NCBI GenBank assembly: GCA_947044405.1
Contig: CAMRHE010000206.1
Location: 124,001-188,000 of the forward strand
Source: Leptodactylus fallax
Lineage: Eukaryota > Chordata > Amphibia > Anura > Leptodactylidae
DNA length: 64,000 nucleotides
Direction of reading: 5' to 3'
Position numbers and translations under genes: made by a program. The notes under the pieces were generated by a model. That model searched no databases, had not been told where the DNA came from, and saw nothing but the letters and a program-made list of their open reading frames with translations. Of the stretch, positions 10,401-21,570 are shown in pieces. Position 1 is the stretch's first letter. Every line of letters begins with the position of its first letter.

Positions 10401-12480
10401 ATAGGAGAGTGTTATGTTGGCCTCCCACAAACCTGTGACATCAGTGGAAAGAATACTACTGGTGCCCCAGTTCCAAGAACCAGTTGATGTATCAAAGGGT
10501 TGCTGAGATACCTCCCAGCCTCAAGCTGAACAGACCTTTTGTATAGATTTCCAATAAGCAAGCTTCCATTCCTCTCAAGCAAGCTCTACAAGCTTCCTCT
10601 ACTACTCCGCAAGTGCGGGAATGGGTTCTTAAGTAGTATGCCCCTTCCCAGCATGAGTAGCTTGGGCAATCCCTGATATCAATGATTGCACCATGGGAGA
10701 GCAACACTCAATTTCTCCCATGGTGCAACTCTTAGGCACAACTATGTGCTACCTATAAAGAACCATGATGCAATCTGGCTTCGAGGAACTTCCGAAAGCA
10801 ATGCCTGCGTAATGACCTGTATTAGTTAGAGTGACACATACTAATCAATACATCATAGAGTGCAATTCACATGAAAACACAACATAACATGTAATGCAGG
10901 CTTGGTAATGACAGCACAGAAAACGCCAAGCTGTGTCACAACACATTGAGGCCATGCAAACACAACAAGTTGTAACAGCACTCTGCTAGCACCAAGAGTA
11001 AATCTGCAAATACCTACTGTATATAAAACTACATGAAAATGAGGTTCTTGGTTTTTACACTTTTATCAAAATGTATTTAAGCCCATTTGCCAATGACAAG
11101 GCAACCTCCTGCACTAAAATGACTCGCCAGTTATGGCCTTGGCCTCCTATGATTAAAGGGCAAGTGTATTTCAGCCATATTATGTCTGACATACATCATA
11201 AACAGCCTCCTCTCTCTGCACCTGTAGCCTCTGAATGAATAGGGGAGTGGTGTTCACTTCAAAAGTATTTAGGGTTGGCATAAATAGCAAATTTGTTAAG
11301 CTCCAATGCAAAATCGTTAACAGGTCCCCATCTACTTCTTTTTATGTGGCATAGTGTCTTTGGGTTTCTTCAAGCTCCGAGGCCAAGGTGTGATTGCTAC
11401 CTCTGTGTAGGTACTATTTGTTGGCATATTTTCTATGTAATATATTTGGGGGGGATTTATTCTGGGAACCGTGTGATCTCTATTGCTGATCTATTCTTGT
11501 TATTGTTATACCTTCTCTAGGGCTGTTCAGCACTTTTTCACATTGTTATGGTCATAGAACCAGTTACGCTTCACATTGGTAAATAGTGGTAACACATGAC
11601 CTCCCTTCCTTCGCACAGAGCAAACAAGCTCTATCATGGCTTGACTAATTACATTTCTGGCAGGAAAAATAACACAATGGATTTGGTCAGCAAGTGATGG
11701 AGAACAAAATAGAGATAATGTGGTCCAAGATGCCAATTTATGAGATTAATACCCATTGTTGTTTTAGAAGAAACGAAAGGTAAAATGTTTTTTTCTCCAA
11801 GACAAAGATGAAATCTGGATAGAACTGTAGTTTTTAATGATATATGCATTATACCGTAGATTTAGAAATGCGGCGTAGAAAGCCAAAATTCCATATTTCT
11901 GCCCTTAAAGTAGAAAAAAAATACTCAAATTTTCATACATATAGTATCTAACTGTATGTCTAGAATGTACTGCTGGACAACGCAAAGAGGAGACCATCCA
12001 ACACCCCACTGAAACTTTAGACTTTTCTGCTCAGATGGGTCATGATGTCACAATGAAACACCAAGCCGAGATAAGCAAAATAAGGACTGGGGCTCAATGA
12101 TGTGCCACAATCTCTTAATTCTGCTAATCATATGGGTCCTGAAGTTTAACCCCCATCAATCTTACATTGATGGCTGTAGCAACTCTTTTATTTTTGTACA
12201 GAGCATAGTGTGGTGATTCACATTCTAGGAAATGTAGACTGAACACCATGCCCTTTACAGTAAAATTATTTCCAGTACGAAAACCTGATCACCTATATCA
12301 TGGAAGCTCAATTAGGCCCAGGTCTCACGTGGTGTTAAACATCGCGGTTTGGGCAGGGCAGAAATGCCGCGGAAAAAGACACAGCATTTTATAGTCACTG
12401 CAAGGTGACTAGGATTCTACCGAATCCCATCCAAACATTGTGAAAGAGTATACGCAGCGCATGCACACCATGTCATTTAT
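7491..12480. other. Intergenic, 5 kb, no gene recognised
   Basis: Scattered repeat-like pieces: 8255-8880 has internal inverted blocks (CCGGCC and GACCACATGGTC), and 9775-9985 starts like other CCCATACACATAAG repeats. Short open frames here show no family resemblance, codon pattern or splice context. Confidence 0.5.
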
Positions 12481-12595
12481 ACTTATGATCAGTGGCGTAA
12501 CTAGGAATGGCTGGGCCCCAAGGTGAACATTTGACATGGCCCCTCCCGAACCGCTGCCCCCCCAGACCGCCCCCTCCAACCCCCCGCATTCCTGC

Positions 12596-12690
12596 GCACA
12601 CTATTATGCGCCATAGTGGCCCCTGCACACAGTATTATGCCCCATAGTGGCCCCTGAAAACAGTATTATGCCCCATAATGGACCACCCAT
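12596..12690 (+). repeat. Three tandem copies of a 31-bp unit
   Basis: TATTATG occurs at 12602, 12633 and 12664, each followed by CCCATAGTGGCCCCT or close variants. It lies in a repeat that begins AGTGGCGTAACTAGGAATGG at about 12491. Confidence 0.8.
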
Positions 12691-12697
12691 TAATAAT

Positions 12698-12736
12698 TAT
12701 TATACTCTGGGATCTTTTCAGACCCCAGAGTATAAT
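12698..12736. repeat. Hairpin repeat copy
   Basis: ATTATACTCTGGGATC, short loop, then GACCCCAGAGTATAAT. Same family as 6872-6911. Confidence 0.75.
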
Positions 12737-12962
12737 GATCGGAGATGCAGGGGAGGATAGAAACATAAAAAAAAAATGTTCCTCGCTCTGGTCCACTCCC
12801 TGCTACTTCGATGTTGGACCAGGCCGACATCACGTGATCCAAGCCAGCGTTGCGATGCAAAATGACGTCGGCTGACGTGTGGGACGTCACCAAACAGGCC
12901 CAAAGCCTGGAGAAGCGTAGGAGAGGTAAGTACATTGTTCCCTCACCTCCCCTGGGCCTGCG

Positions 12963-13006
12963 ATTATTATACTCGGGGGTCTGAAAAGACCCCCAAGTAT
13001 AATGAT
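12963..13006. repeat. Hairpin repeat copy
   Basis: ATTATTATACTCGGGGGTCT, loop, then AGACCCCCAAGTATAATGAT. It lies 250 bases from the previous copy; together they may bound one element. Confidence 0.75.
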
Positions 13007-13589
13007 AGCAGTGATTGTGGGGTTCAGCCCGCTCAGGTGGCCGTGAGCAGGACCCCGGGGATTGGTAAGTATATAGGGCCCGTTACCTGTTGGGGTTACT
13101 CCAGCAGGTAACGGCCAATAAAAAAAAAAAAAAAAGCATTGGGGGCCTGCAGACTTTCTGTGAAAAGCACTGTGGAAAAAACTGGAGCACTTTCTTGCTG
13201 TGGCCCGCTACGTGGGGCCCTAGCCTTAAATTGTTTGTCATGTGTCTGATGACATATATCTTGATTGTTTCCAATGACAATGAATAGACTTGTTACTACA
13301 ACTTTATTATGTTAAAAAGTGTACAGAAAGAAATAAAGTGCCTCGGAATTCTAAGTACAATACATTATACTGTATACTGTGGACATGCCATTTAACCTCT
13401 CTGTGCCATAGCCATATTCAGTTTTTTTTGTTTTTAATCCCTGTCTTTCAGAGATTTTCTGTGGGAAATTTTTTCTAATTGCAGCATTTAATATACTATT
13501 CTATATTGAAAAATGGTACAATAAATATTTGTGGGATGGAAATGAAAAAACAAACAAATAAAAAAAAAAACATCCTCCATAACATGTTA

Positions 13590-16230
13590 ATTATTGCGGG
13601 GTCTTTCTGAGCTGTCAACCATGTCTCTTTCATATTCTTTACTGACACAGATTCCTGTGGCACCTGCTGAGAAATCTATTTCTCCTAGTCAGAGCATTCT
13701 TCCTCCTCTTTTTGATGAACTGGATGAGAACAGTCAGCGTTGTGTGCAAGCAGTGGAGGAAGATATGACTGTTGATGGTAGAGGTAGTAGTGGCAAGGGG
13801 TGTAGTACTATTACTGGTAATCATTCTGGTAGGGGAGATAAGTGGAAATTATGGGGGTGTGCAGGAATCCCATGGCCATGATGTGTCAGAAAAAAGCAGG
13901 AAAAATTATGCTATGATATGATATGATATGATGATAATTTTATTGCAGATAGGACCTGGCAACCGGGTCAGCGTGATAAGGTGACATCAGATGAGGATGA
14001 TGGCAGTAATGATAGTAACTATTCCAGCCATTGCACAGGCCCAACATCCAAAATGCCTGCTCAGGGAAGACTTGGGGAGGCTCGCGAGGTGTGAGTGGTG
14101 GCACTAGTGGTGGTAGGGGCGGACACATTTCAGCAGCAACTACGAACGGTCATCTCCGATGTGGAAATTTTTTGTATATTGTCAAACAATAAATCCTTGG
14201 CAATGTGCAAGATCTGCAAGCAAGAACAAATGTAGGTATGGCATCTATATGTACTCACATCAATATACGTCACCATAGTATTTAACAAAATAGACTTGGC
14301 AGTGACACTGGCAGAGGAAGTGAGTAGAGATGGGCTTTCGTTTTGTTTTAGGTTCAAGTAGCTCAAGTCCAGGATTTGTTTTGGGTCGAACATATTTGGT
14401 ATGAACCACACCTTAAAATGGCTTAAAACATAGTGTAGAACACTCTCAGGGCTGCTAGACTGCAAAAACAGCTGAAGTTATGTGAACGTGAATGTGAATG
14501 TGACATTATTATTCTCTTCAGACCCCAGAGTATAATAGGTGGAGGCCCAGGGGAAGTGTAAAAAAATAAATCATACTCAACTTCCATTACCTCTTTTGAG
14601 TCTCCTTGTGGCGTCTGACACTCTGCCTCTGCCTCCTCCATGACGTATGGTGCTCTCCTGTGATGTCATGCACCTGGGGTCACTGCTGAGGCCTGTAATT
14701 GGGCCTTAGTGGTGACATGGGCATTACGCCATGATGCTCGGCATGCTCATGTGACTGCTGGTGGCCCAGTCATAGTGGCCTCAGTGGTGACCCCAGGTGC
14801 ATAACGTCACAGGAGAGCCCCAGACACCATGAGGAGGCCCAAAAGAGGTATCAGAAGATGAGTATGAATGATTTTTTTTTTTTTTTTTTTTTACACCTCT
14901 CCTGGGCCTCCACTTATTTACATTGTGGGGTCTGAAGAGACCCCAGAATATAGTGCAGCGGCCATTTTAGATCTCCCGAGACAAGTTTTATGAAACTAAC
15001 AATTTGGAATATTTGGGGTTGAACCCTGCTCGATATAAATGGGTTCACCCATTTCTAGAAGTGAATGAGACTGTTTTTGTTTTTCCCGCGACCTTCCTTG
15101 TAGACAGGCCACGTCAACACCTAGCACATGATCGCCATTATCATCATCATCACAAACTGTTTCTCCTACTCCTTCTATTTCTCCTCCTCCTCCACACCAA
15201 AGTCAGCCATCCATAAGGAAACGTGTGACCAGGAAACAGCAATTGTGCAATTGTGCACAGTCATCCAGCAGTTGTGCAACTTAACTCGCATCTGACCAAG
15301 GTGCTGGCGGTGCAGTGCTGCCTTACCACTTAGTGGATTCTACTGTATTTTGTCAACTAAGAAAGTTGACCCTGCTTTATATTGCCATGTGTCAGAGAAT
15401 ATGGCCCTTTCCTTAGTTATGTCAGTCTGGAGAAAGGTGCACACCACCGTCAACAAGAACAGGCCAAGTGCTAGTTCCACCCTGTTTGTGCAGGGGCTGA
15501 ATTCAATACAATGCAGGGCTCATCCACTTCCTCTGGATCCTCCTTTCTGGAGCATTTTGACATACATCATAGGAGGCTTATGAAGGAAGTGTGTCAGTTT
15601 CTCAAGTCCTTTGAAGAGGCCAACAAAATTGTCAACAGGGACGACTTCAGCATCAGTCCATCAGTCCCTGTGATTCCTCTATTGTATATCTTACAGGAAA
15701 CACACTCATGCAATGAGGGATGGAAGAGGAGAAACAGTTTCCACCTCTTAGTTAATGTCATCGCCCTGTGTTGGAATACGATAAGGATCTGGGTCAGGGT
15801 CATTATGGTGTAGGAACTGGGACTCATAGACTGGAAGAGGTTTCAGAGGAAGAGGAGGAGAAGAAGGAGCAAGACTCTCGCTTGGATGCAGGCCCTTGAT
15901 ATGTCAAACACACAGCCGGGGAGGAGGCTGACCCTTATTTCTTCCATGATGATGATGATGACCTGATCAAGAACACAAACCATGGCAGGCCCCTGGGTCC
16001 TCACACATGTTGGCAAGCATGGTAGGCTGTATGCTTCTCTGCTTATACAGTGACAAGCCTATTATTAGCATCAAGCAGAGGGATAAGTACTGGATGGCAG
16101 TGCTCTGAGACCCTTGCTATAAAGCCAAAATGGGGTAATTCTTCCCTGCTTACTAAAGGGAAGAAGAATTGGAGCATTATCAGGATATGGGCTCCAGGCA
16201 TGGATCCGTGAGGATTTTCACACACCTATA
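13590..16230 (+). pseudogene. Decayed hAT-like transposase region
   Basis: Broken plus-strand frames resemble a hAT-type protein. There is a BED-like finger remnant at about 14150-14250 (MCKICKQEQ), then FLKSFEEANKIVNRDD with SVPVIPLL at 15600-15690, then KQRDKYWMAVL with PCYKAKMG and EELEHYQDM at 16075-16190, all split by stops. A foldback repeat interrupts it. The call rests on remembered family patterns and is not certain. Confidence 0.5.
14325..15060. mobile_element. Foldback repeat with long inverted arms
   Basis: The left arm (GGAGGCCCAGG, CCTCTTTTGAGTCTCC, CTCCTGTGATGTCATGCACC, GGGGTCACTGCTGAGGCC) is repeated inverted on the right (GGCCTCAGTGGTGACCCC, GGTGCATAACGTCACAGGAG, GGCCCAAAAGAGG, CCTGGGCCTCC). 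Each arm carries the CAGACCCCAGAGTATAAT hairpin half. It sits within the hAT-like relic. Confidence 0.8.
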
Positions 16231-17000
16231 GCTGATGCCTCCAAATAGTGGTGCCACCGTCTCACTTTATCATCATGTTCCCCTTACTGTATTGCTGAGG
16301 CTGCCTGCTACTCCTACACAGCTGCCACCACACAACCAGACATGTCCTGTGGCCTGCTCCATCACATTCCATTATAAGCACACTGTTGGTGCCCCAGTGT
16401 TGGCATCACAAAAACATCACAATTGCTCCCATAAAGGGGTCATTTTTGGTTTGGTTTGGCTTTTTTTTTTTTTTGTCAATTCTTCATCACTATACAAGTT
16501 GCTCACAGCCACAAATGTGTCTCTCAAATAACAATAAGCCGGTAACACTTCTTTTTGCAATATAACCATGACATGTGTCTAAGAAATCATGGGCAAGCAC
16601 ATTTCCAAAAAAAAAGGTAATTTATGGAGATTTTTAAACGTTACAATGCATAAAAGCAATTGACCATACAGTGTATGGTTATCCACTACTTACCATTTGT
16701 TTTTCCATAGACATACATGTCACTTCCACTTTGACATATCTTTGTTTGTGTTTGTCTTAGAGAGCTAGAAATTACATAGACAGGTTCCTAGGAGAGTGTT
16801 ATATACTATGCTTTAAGCCAATTTAAGGTGTGTGGTCATACTGAACTTGTTTGACCAGAAATTAATCGGGGACCCGAGCCTCCTGAGCCCTCTAACTCTA
16901 CCTCTGAGAGCCTTTTCTGTAGGACAGCAGGGGAAGCACTTTTATGTCATCTTGTGGCAAGACCCAGTGTCTAATGAGACCGCACCTGTAATAATTTACA
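16231..17000. other. Intergenic, repeat debris
   Basis: No gene. 16850-16890 repeats the GGGGACCCGAGCC motif of the hairpin family near 6960. Confidence 0.45.
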
Positions 17001-17102
17001 TACTGTATCTGCCTGAGACATCTGCCAAGTTTTGCAGCAATCCAATATTTCTATCTGGGTGCGTTATTTTCAATTTTTTTGTCAATGACTTGTATATTGA
17101 TT

Positions 17103-17454
17103 CAAAGAAAGAATATGGGGGTGGCACCGAGCTGCCCACACTGAGGTATAGTCCAATAGAGTCCGGAGGTATACAGATGGAATCCTCCTCACTTACTTAG
17201 GCTGTGCAATGGTTGGCAACAGCCTCTATCCGTACAGTACCTTCTCAACCAAGTCGGAGAGGGTAGAAGCAGCTAGAGTCACAACCGCACGTCACCTAGG
17301 CGACATCCGAGATGAGATAGAGGGATACCAGTAGCGGACCTGTGTCCGATCCCACACCAAGGGACAAGGAACAGGAAGGCTTGTAGAAAGACACAGCGCT
17401 TCACCACAGATGGTACGTCAAAATCACACTTTAATCCAGACACGAATAAAAAAC
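17103..17454 (+). mobile_element. Small retroposon with 15-bp target site duplication
   Basis: ACTTGTATATTGATT occurs exactly at 17088-17102 and at 17455-17469. The 352 bases between them end in an A-rich tail (AATAAAAAAC), as a SINE or other retroposon would. Deleting it rejoins the Penelope-like frame. Confidence 0.75.
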
Positions 17455-18215
17455 ACTTGTATATTGATTGTCCTTGATAAAGAACTATAGAACCAGTATA
17501 GAAACAGTATAACGTTAGACTTCCCATAAAATATTGGACATTCGGGAACGTAGAATTACCTTTTTGAACTTACAGTGAAGTCACCTTTAGGGACTCTCAG
17601 TACCACTATTTTTAGTAAAGAAACATCCACTAACTGTCTGTTAAAATGGGATAGTTGGTATCCCAATTCCATGCACAAAGGCATTCCCAAAGGGAAATTT
17701 CTGAGTGTATGCACCTATGCACCAATTTATCAGATTATCAAAATGCAGCCTATGATCTGCGACAGACATTTCTATAGAGAGGCTAGCCTGGTGAGGTTTT
17801 AGAAAGTGCACACCAATTTGTTCTATCAGTGGGTAGCAGTGGTCACCTACAGCTCAGGCAGGGCGCATTTTAAAGAAAAATGTTTCATCCATTGCAAAAT
17901 ATCGGGAGTAATTTATCTCACTACATGCAGATCTCAATATGTTGCAAAAGGATGAGAGAATTCTTCAAGAGGATTAAAGAACATACCAGTGATGTTGGAC
18001 ATTTTTTTTTTTTTTTTCCAAGATGGCGCCGCTGAAGTGGCTGCCTGGTCGGCAGCTCTGAGACTCTCTCTCTCTTATTTTTTCTTTCTCTGTCTGTTTT
18101 TTATCTCTCTACTTAATGGACTTTACACTATGAAGAAATGAAGAAACAAAGACTTGGAATTGGACCTTTGTGATACTTTTTTTTTTGTTTTTATCTGTCT
18201 TTTTGTCCTGCTGAA

Positions 18216-19493
18216 ATGGGGACTCTTGTGTCTGCAGGCATTTCTTTTGTCTACACAAGAGAGAAATTACTGCAGCTTAGAGTCACAACAACAGGGCTGC
18301 ATACCATTTGCCCACCCATCCCCCAAGAACTCTGGAGAAAGAAAAAGCGGGGGAGGGGCTGCAGAGCAGGAACTCTTCAGAGGATTAAAAAGAGGCGTTA
18401 CCGACCAACTGTTCCCTCCATCATTATGGGCAATGTGAGATCTCTTGCAAACAAGATGGATGAACTAACAGCGCTCACCAGGCACCATCAGGAGTTTCGG
18501 GTGTGCAGCATGATGCTACTTACAGAGACTTGGCTCACTGAAGTTACTCCTGACTCTCTGGTCTCCTTGGATGGTTTTAAACTCCTTCAGGCAGACAGGA
18601 CAAGGGAGAGCGGTAAGAGGAAAGGAGGGGGGCTGGCAATGTTTGTGAATAATAGATGGTGCAATCCTAGGCACATTGTGATTAAGGAGCAAACTTGCTG
18701 TAAGGACATTGAACTATTAGCTGTGAGCATGAGACCTTTCTATCTACCAAGGGAACTATCACATGTCATCGTGATAGCTGCATATGTCCCCCCCTCTGCA
18801 AAAGCTGACGCTGTCTGCGAGGTCCTACAAGCCACGCTGAGCCAGTTACAGTCTCAGCACCCCCAGGCCCTCCTTCTTGTGTCTGGCGATTTCAACCATG
18901 CCTCGCCATCATCCACACTTCCCAGTTTCACACAGTATGTAACCTGCCACACAAGAGACAACAAAACACTGGACTTGTTCTTTGCCAACGTGAGGGAGGC
19001 ATATAACTCATCAGCCCTACCACCCCTGGGAAGATCGGATCACAACCTAGTACATCTCCGACCTGTGTACAAGCCACTTGTACGTAGAGAACCAGCTGTC
19101 ACCTGCACAGTGAGGATATGGTCCGAGGAGAGTGATGAGGCTCTGAGGGATTGTTTTGACACAACCGCATGGGAAGTTTTGCAGGATTCGTATGGAGAAG
19201 ATATAGAAGGACTCACACACTGCATAACGGACTACATTAATTTTTGTGTGGACAACACAGTACCCACAAAAGTGGTGAGGTGCTTCTCCAACAACAAACC
19301 ATGGATTAACTCTGATATAAAAACACTACTTAAGGAGAAAAAGATGGCATTCAGGACAAGAGATAAGGAGGGGTTGAGGAAAGTACAAAAGGAGCTGAGG
19401 CATCTAATCAGGCAAGGAAAAGCCAGTTATAAGGAAAAAAATGGAAAAGCAAATGGAAAGAAAAGACATAAGGGGGGTCTGGGAGGGGCTTAA
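18216..19493 (+). CDS. LINE endonuclease domain (APE-type)
   Basis: A 425-codon frame. Residue 73 begins NVRSLANKMDEL, residues near 103 give TETWLT, residue 225 is the Asp of SGDFNH, and residues 275-276 are Asp-His of GRSDHNLV. These are the metal-binding and catalytic positions of APE-type endonucleases, which nick target DNA for insertion. The C-terminal part leads to the RT domain, but the frame leaves the homologous register at an A run near 19434-19441, so its last 17 or so residues are out of frame. The true start codon is uncertain. Confidence 0.85.
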   Translation: MGTLVSAGISFVYTREKLLQLRVTTTGLHTICPPIPQELWRKKKRGRGCRAGTLQRIKKRRYRPTVPSIIMGNVRSLANKMDELTALTRHHQEFRVCSMMLLTETWLTEVTPDSLVSLDGFKLLQADRTRESGKRKGGGLAMFVNNRWCNPRHIVIKEQTCCKDIELLAVSMRPFYLPRELSHVIVIAAYVPPSAKADAVCEVLQATLSQLQSQHPQALLLVSGDFNHASPSSTLPSFTQYVTCHTRDNKTLDLFFANVREAYNSSALPPLGRSDHNLVHLRPVYKPLVRREPAVTCTVRIWSEESDEALRDCFDTTAWEVLQDSYGEDIEGLTHCITDYINFCVDNTVPTKVVRCFSNNKPWINSDIKTLLKEKKMAFRTRDKEGLRKVQKELRHLIRQGKASYKEKNGKANGKKRHKGGLGGA

Positions 19494-21141
19494 GTCAATT
19501 TCGGGTCATAAACAGTCGGTCTGCCAGACTGAGGCAGATGTTAACTGGCTTAATGAACTAAACCTATTCTTCAACAGATTTGATCACACACCAGCTCCTC
19601 CCACCCCAGAATGTCCTTCAGCTCCCCTCACCACAATGACTTCACCCCATTCACCCCATGTGGCTACTTCCCAACAGACCAGTAAATCCAGAAATCTGTC
19701 TTTATCTGACCACAGTCTGACCTTCACACGGGCCCAGGTGAGGAAGGAGATGAAAAAGATCAAGGCGAGGAAAGCCGCAGGGCCAGATGACATCAGTGCA
19801 AGGCTAATTAAGACTTGTGGGGACCAGCTGTGTGGTATAATTACATATATGTATAATATGAGCCTGAGGCAGGAAATAGTCCTTGAATTATGGAAATCTT
19901 CTTGTGTGGTACCAGTTCCAAAGAAACCTCACCCTATGGACCTCAACGACTACAGACCTGTAGCACTGACATCCCACTTGATGAAGATCTTAGAGAGATT
20001 GGTTCTCACACATCTTCGCCCTCTAGTGAGCCCCGCTATGGACCCTCTCCAGTTTGCTTATCGACCGGGCATTGGGGTAGATGATGCCATCATCCACCTT
20101 CTGCACAGGGCTCTGTCTCACCTGGAAAAAACAGGGAACACGGTGAGAATAATGTTCTTTGATTTCTCCAGTGCTTTTAACACCATACAGCCCAGGTTAC
20201 TGAGAGACAAGCTGGGCCTTGCTGGAGTGGACCACCACCTCTCCAACTGGATCCTAGACTACCTCACAAATCGACCTCAATACGTGAGAGCCCAAGACTG
20301 TGTGTCAGGTACCGTGATCTGTAATACAGGGGCACCTCAGGGTACGGTTCTCGCCCCTTTCCTCTTCACACTGTACACTGCTGATTTTAGGTGCAACTCA
20401 TCCAGCTGCTACCTACAGAAGTATTCTGACGACTCTGCAATAGTGGGTCTCATCACAGACGATGATGACAAGGAGTACAGAGAACTGAACCGGTTTTTTG
20501 TGGACTGGTGCCACCAGAACCACCTGAAGATTAACGCGGGGAAGACCAAGGAGATGGTGGTGGACTTCCGTAAAGGCAGATGCCCTCCAAAACCAGTGGA
20601 CATCCTGGGGACGGGCATCGAGATTGTGAACACCTATAAGTACCTGGGTCTGCTCCTTAATAATAAGCTGGACTGGGCAGATCATATGGAGGCCCTGTAC
20701 AGGAAGGGCCACAGCAGGCTCTACCTGCTTAGGAAGCTGAGAGCCTTTGGAATCCGGGGGGCACTTCTTAGGACTTTCTTCAACTCGGTAGTGGCATCAG
20801 CCATCTTCTTTGGAGTGGCCTGCTGGGGGAGCAGTATATCAACCAGGGACAGAAATAAACTTGACAAGCTGATTAGAAGGGCCAGCTCTGTCCTGGGGAG
20901 CCCACTGGACCCAGTGCAGGTGGTGGGTGACAGAAGGATACTGTCCGTGGTGAGCTCCATGTGGGAGAATAACTCCCATCCCATGCATGAGACTGTGATT
21001 GCGCTGGGCAGTACTGTCAGTGACCGACTGCTCCACCCTAGGTGTGAGACGGAGCGCTATCGGAAGTCTTTCCTCCCCACCGCGGTTAGGCTGTACAACC
21101 AACACCGACCTAAGCGGAGATCATTACATACAGAGAACTGA
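19441..21141 (+). CDS. LINE reverse transcriptase domain
   Basis: A 566-codon frame overlapping the endonuclease frame by 53 bases in another register. It has RKAAGPDDISARLIK, then NDYRPVALTS, FDFSSAFNTI with Asp at residue 241, GAPQGTVLAPFLFTLY from residue 297, and the catalytic YSDD box at residue 328. The C-terminal part has YKYLGLLLNNKLDW and ETERYRKSFLP. All RT motifs are intact. The Met at 19441 is only the first ATG in this frame; the ancestral protein was continuous with the endonuclease. Confidence 0.88.
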   Translation: MEKQMERKDIRGVWEGLKSISGHKQSVCQTEADVNWLNELNLFFNRFDHTPAPPTPECPSAPLTTMTSPHSPHVATSQQTSKSRNLSLSDHSLTFTRAQVRKEMKKIKARKAAGPDDISARLIKTCGDQLCGIITYMYNMSLRQEIVLELWKSSCVVPVPKKPHPMDLNDYRPVALTSHLMKILERLVLTHLRPLVSPAMDPLQFAYRPGIGVDDAIIHLLHRALSHLEKTGNTVRIMFFDFSSAFNTIQPRLLRDKLGLAGVDHHLSNWILDYLTNRPQYVRAQDCVSGTVICNTGAPQGTVLAPFLFTLYTADFRCNSSSCYLQKYSDDSAIVGLITDDDDKEYRELNRFFVDWCHQNHLKINAGKTKEMVVDFRKGRCPPKPVDILGTGIEIVNTYKYLGLLLNNKLDWADHMEALYRKGHSRLYLLRKLRAFGIRGALLRTFFNSVVASAIFFGVACWGSSISTRDRNKLDKLIRRASSVLGSPLDPVQVVGDRRILSVVSSMWENNSHPMHETVIALGSTVSDRLLHPRCETERYRKSFLPTAVRLYNQHRPKRRSLHTEN

Positions 21142-21570
21142 AATATCTCTCTGCCTGTTAAATCCCCCCCCCTCTGCTACGTCCTATCTGTCTGTCTGCT
21201 ATTAATGTAATGCCTCTCACCTTGGAACATTCCTGTACATGTTGTATTTGTATTTGTATCTGCTTATCTTATCTTTGCTGCTGTAACACACTGAATTTCC
21301 CCACTGTGGGACTATTAAAGGACTATTATTATTATTATAATAATGATACCCCTATGGCACGATCTGTGTGGGAATTCCATAATGGAGATACTTCACATTT
21401 AACGTTTCAGGGTATAGAAGTCGTCCGACCCTCTCCTGGGAGGGCAATTTTGATCACAAGGTGCTCCAGAGAGAGGCACATTGGATCTTCACTCTTAAGA
21501 CTGTTAGGCCACTGGGTCTTAATGACAATATTTTGTTTGCATGCTTTATTTAATCAGGGATGAAGGGGTA

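Larger units (their letters stand above)
18002..21345 (+). mobile_element. L2-clade LINE, nearly full length
   Basis: About 3.3 kb. The 5' part starts after a T tract (CCAAGATGGCGCCGCTGAAG). Endonuclease and reverse transcriptase frames follow, and the 3' end is a short ATT microsatellite after GGGACTATTAAAGG. One frame break separates the two domains. It is inserted in a Penelope-like relic. No separate ORF1 is visible. The L2 clade call rests on the RT and EN motif style, which I know from fish and frog elements. Confidence 0.88.
17000..21570 (+). mobile_element. Penelope-like retroelement relic, split by two insertions
   Basis: Plus-strand pieces in order: FFVNDLYID (17070-17100), LLKWDSWYPNSMHKGIPKG (17630-17695) from the reverse transcriptase, GVIYLTTC (17910-17930) from a GIY-YIG-like endonuclease, then after the LINE, ARSVWEFHNGDTSHLTFQGIE (21360-21420) from the C-terminal end. 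Stops and slips are present. The pieces join into one element only if 17103-17454 and about 18002-21345 are removed. Confidence 0.65.

Noticed and set aside
13594..13881. 95-codon open frame as an independent gene
   Set aside because: No start context or splice partner; it lies at the head of the hAT-like relic and may be part of it.
18154..21141. Host gene with endonuclease and polymerase domains
   Set aside because: Domain order, YSDD box, microsatellite 3' end and lack of introns identify a LINE.
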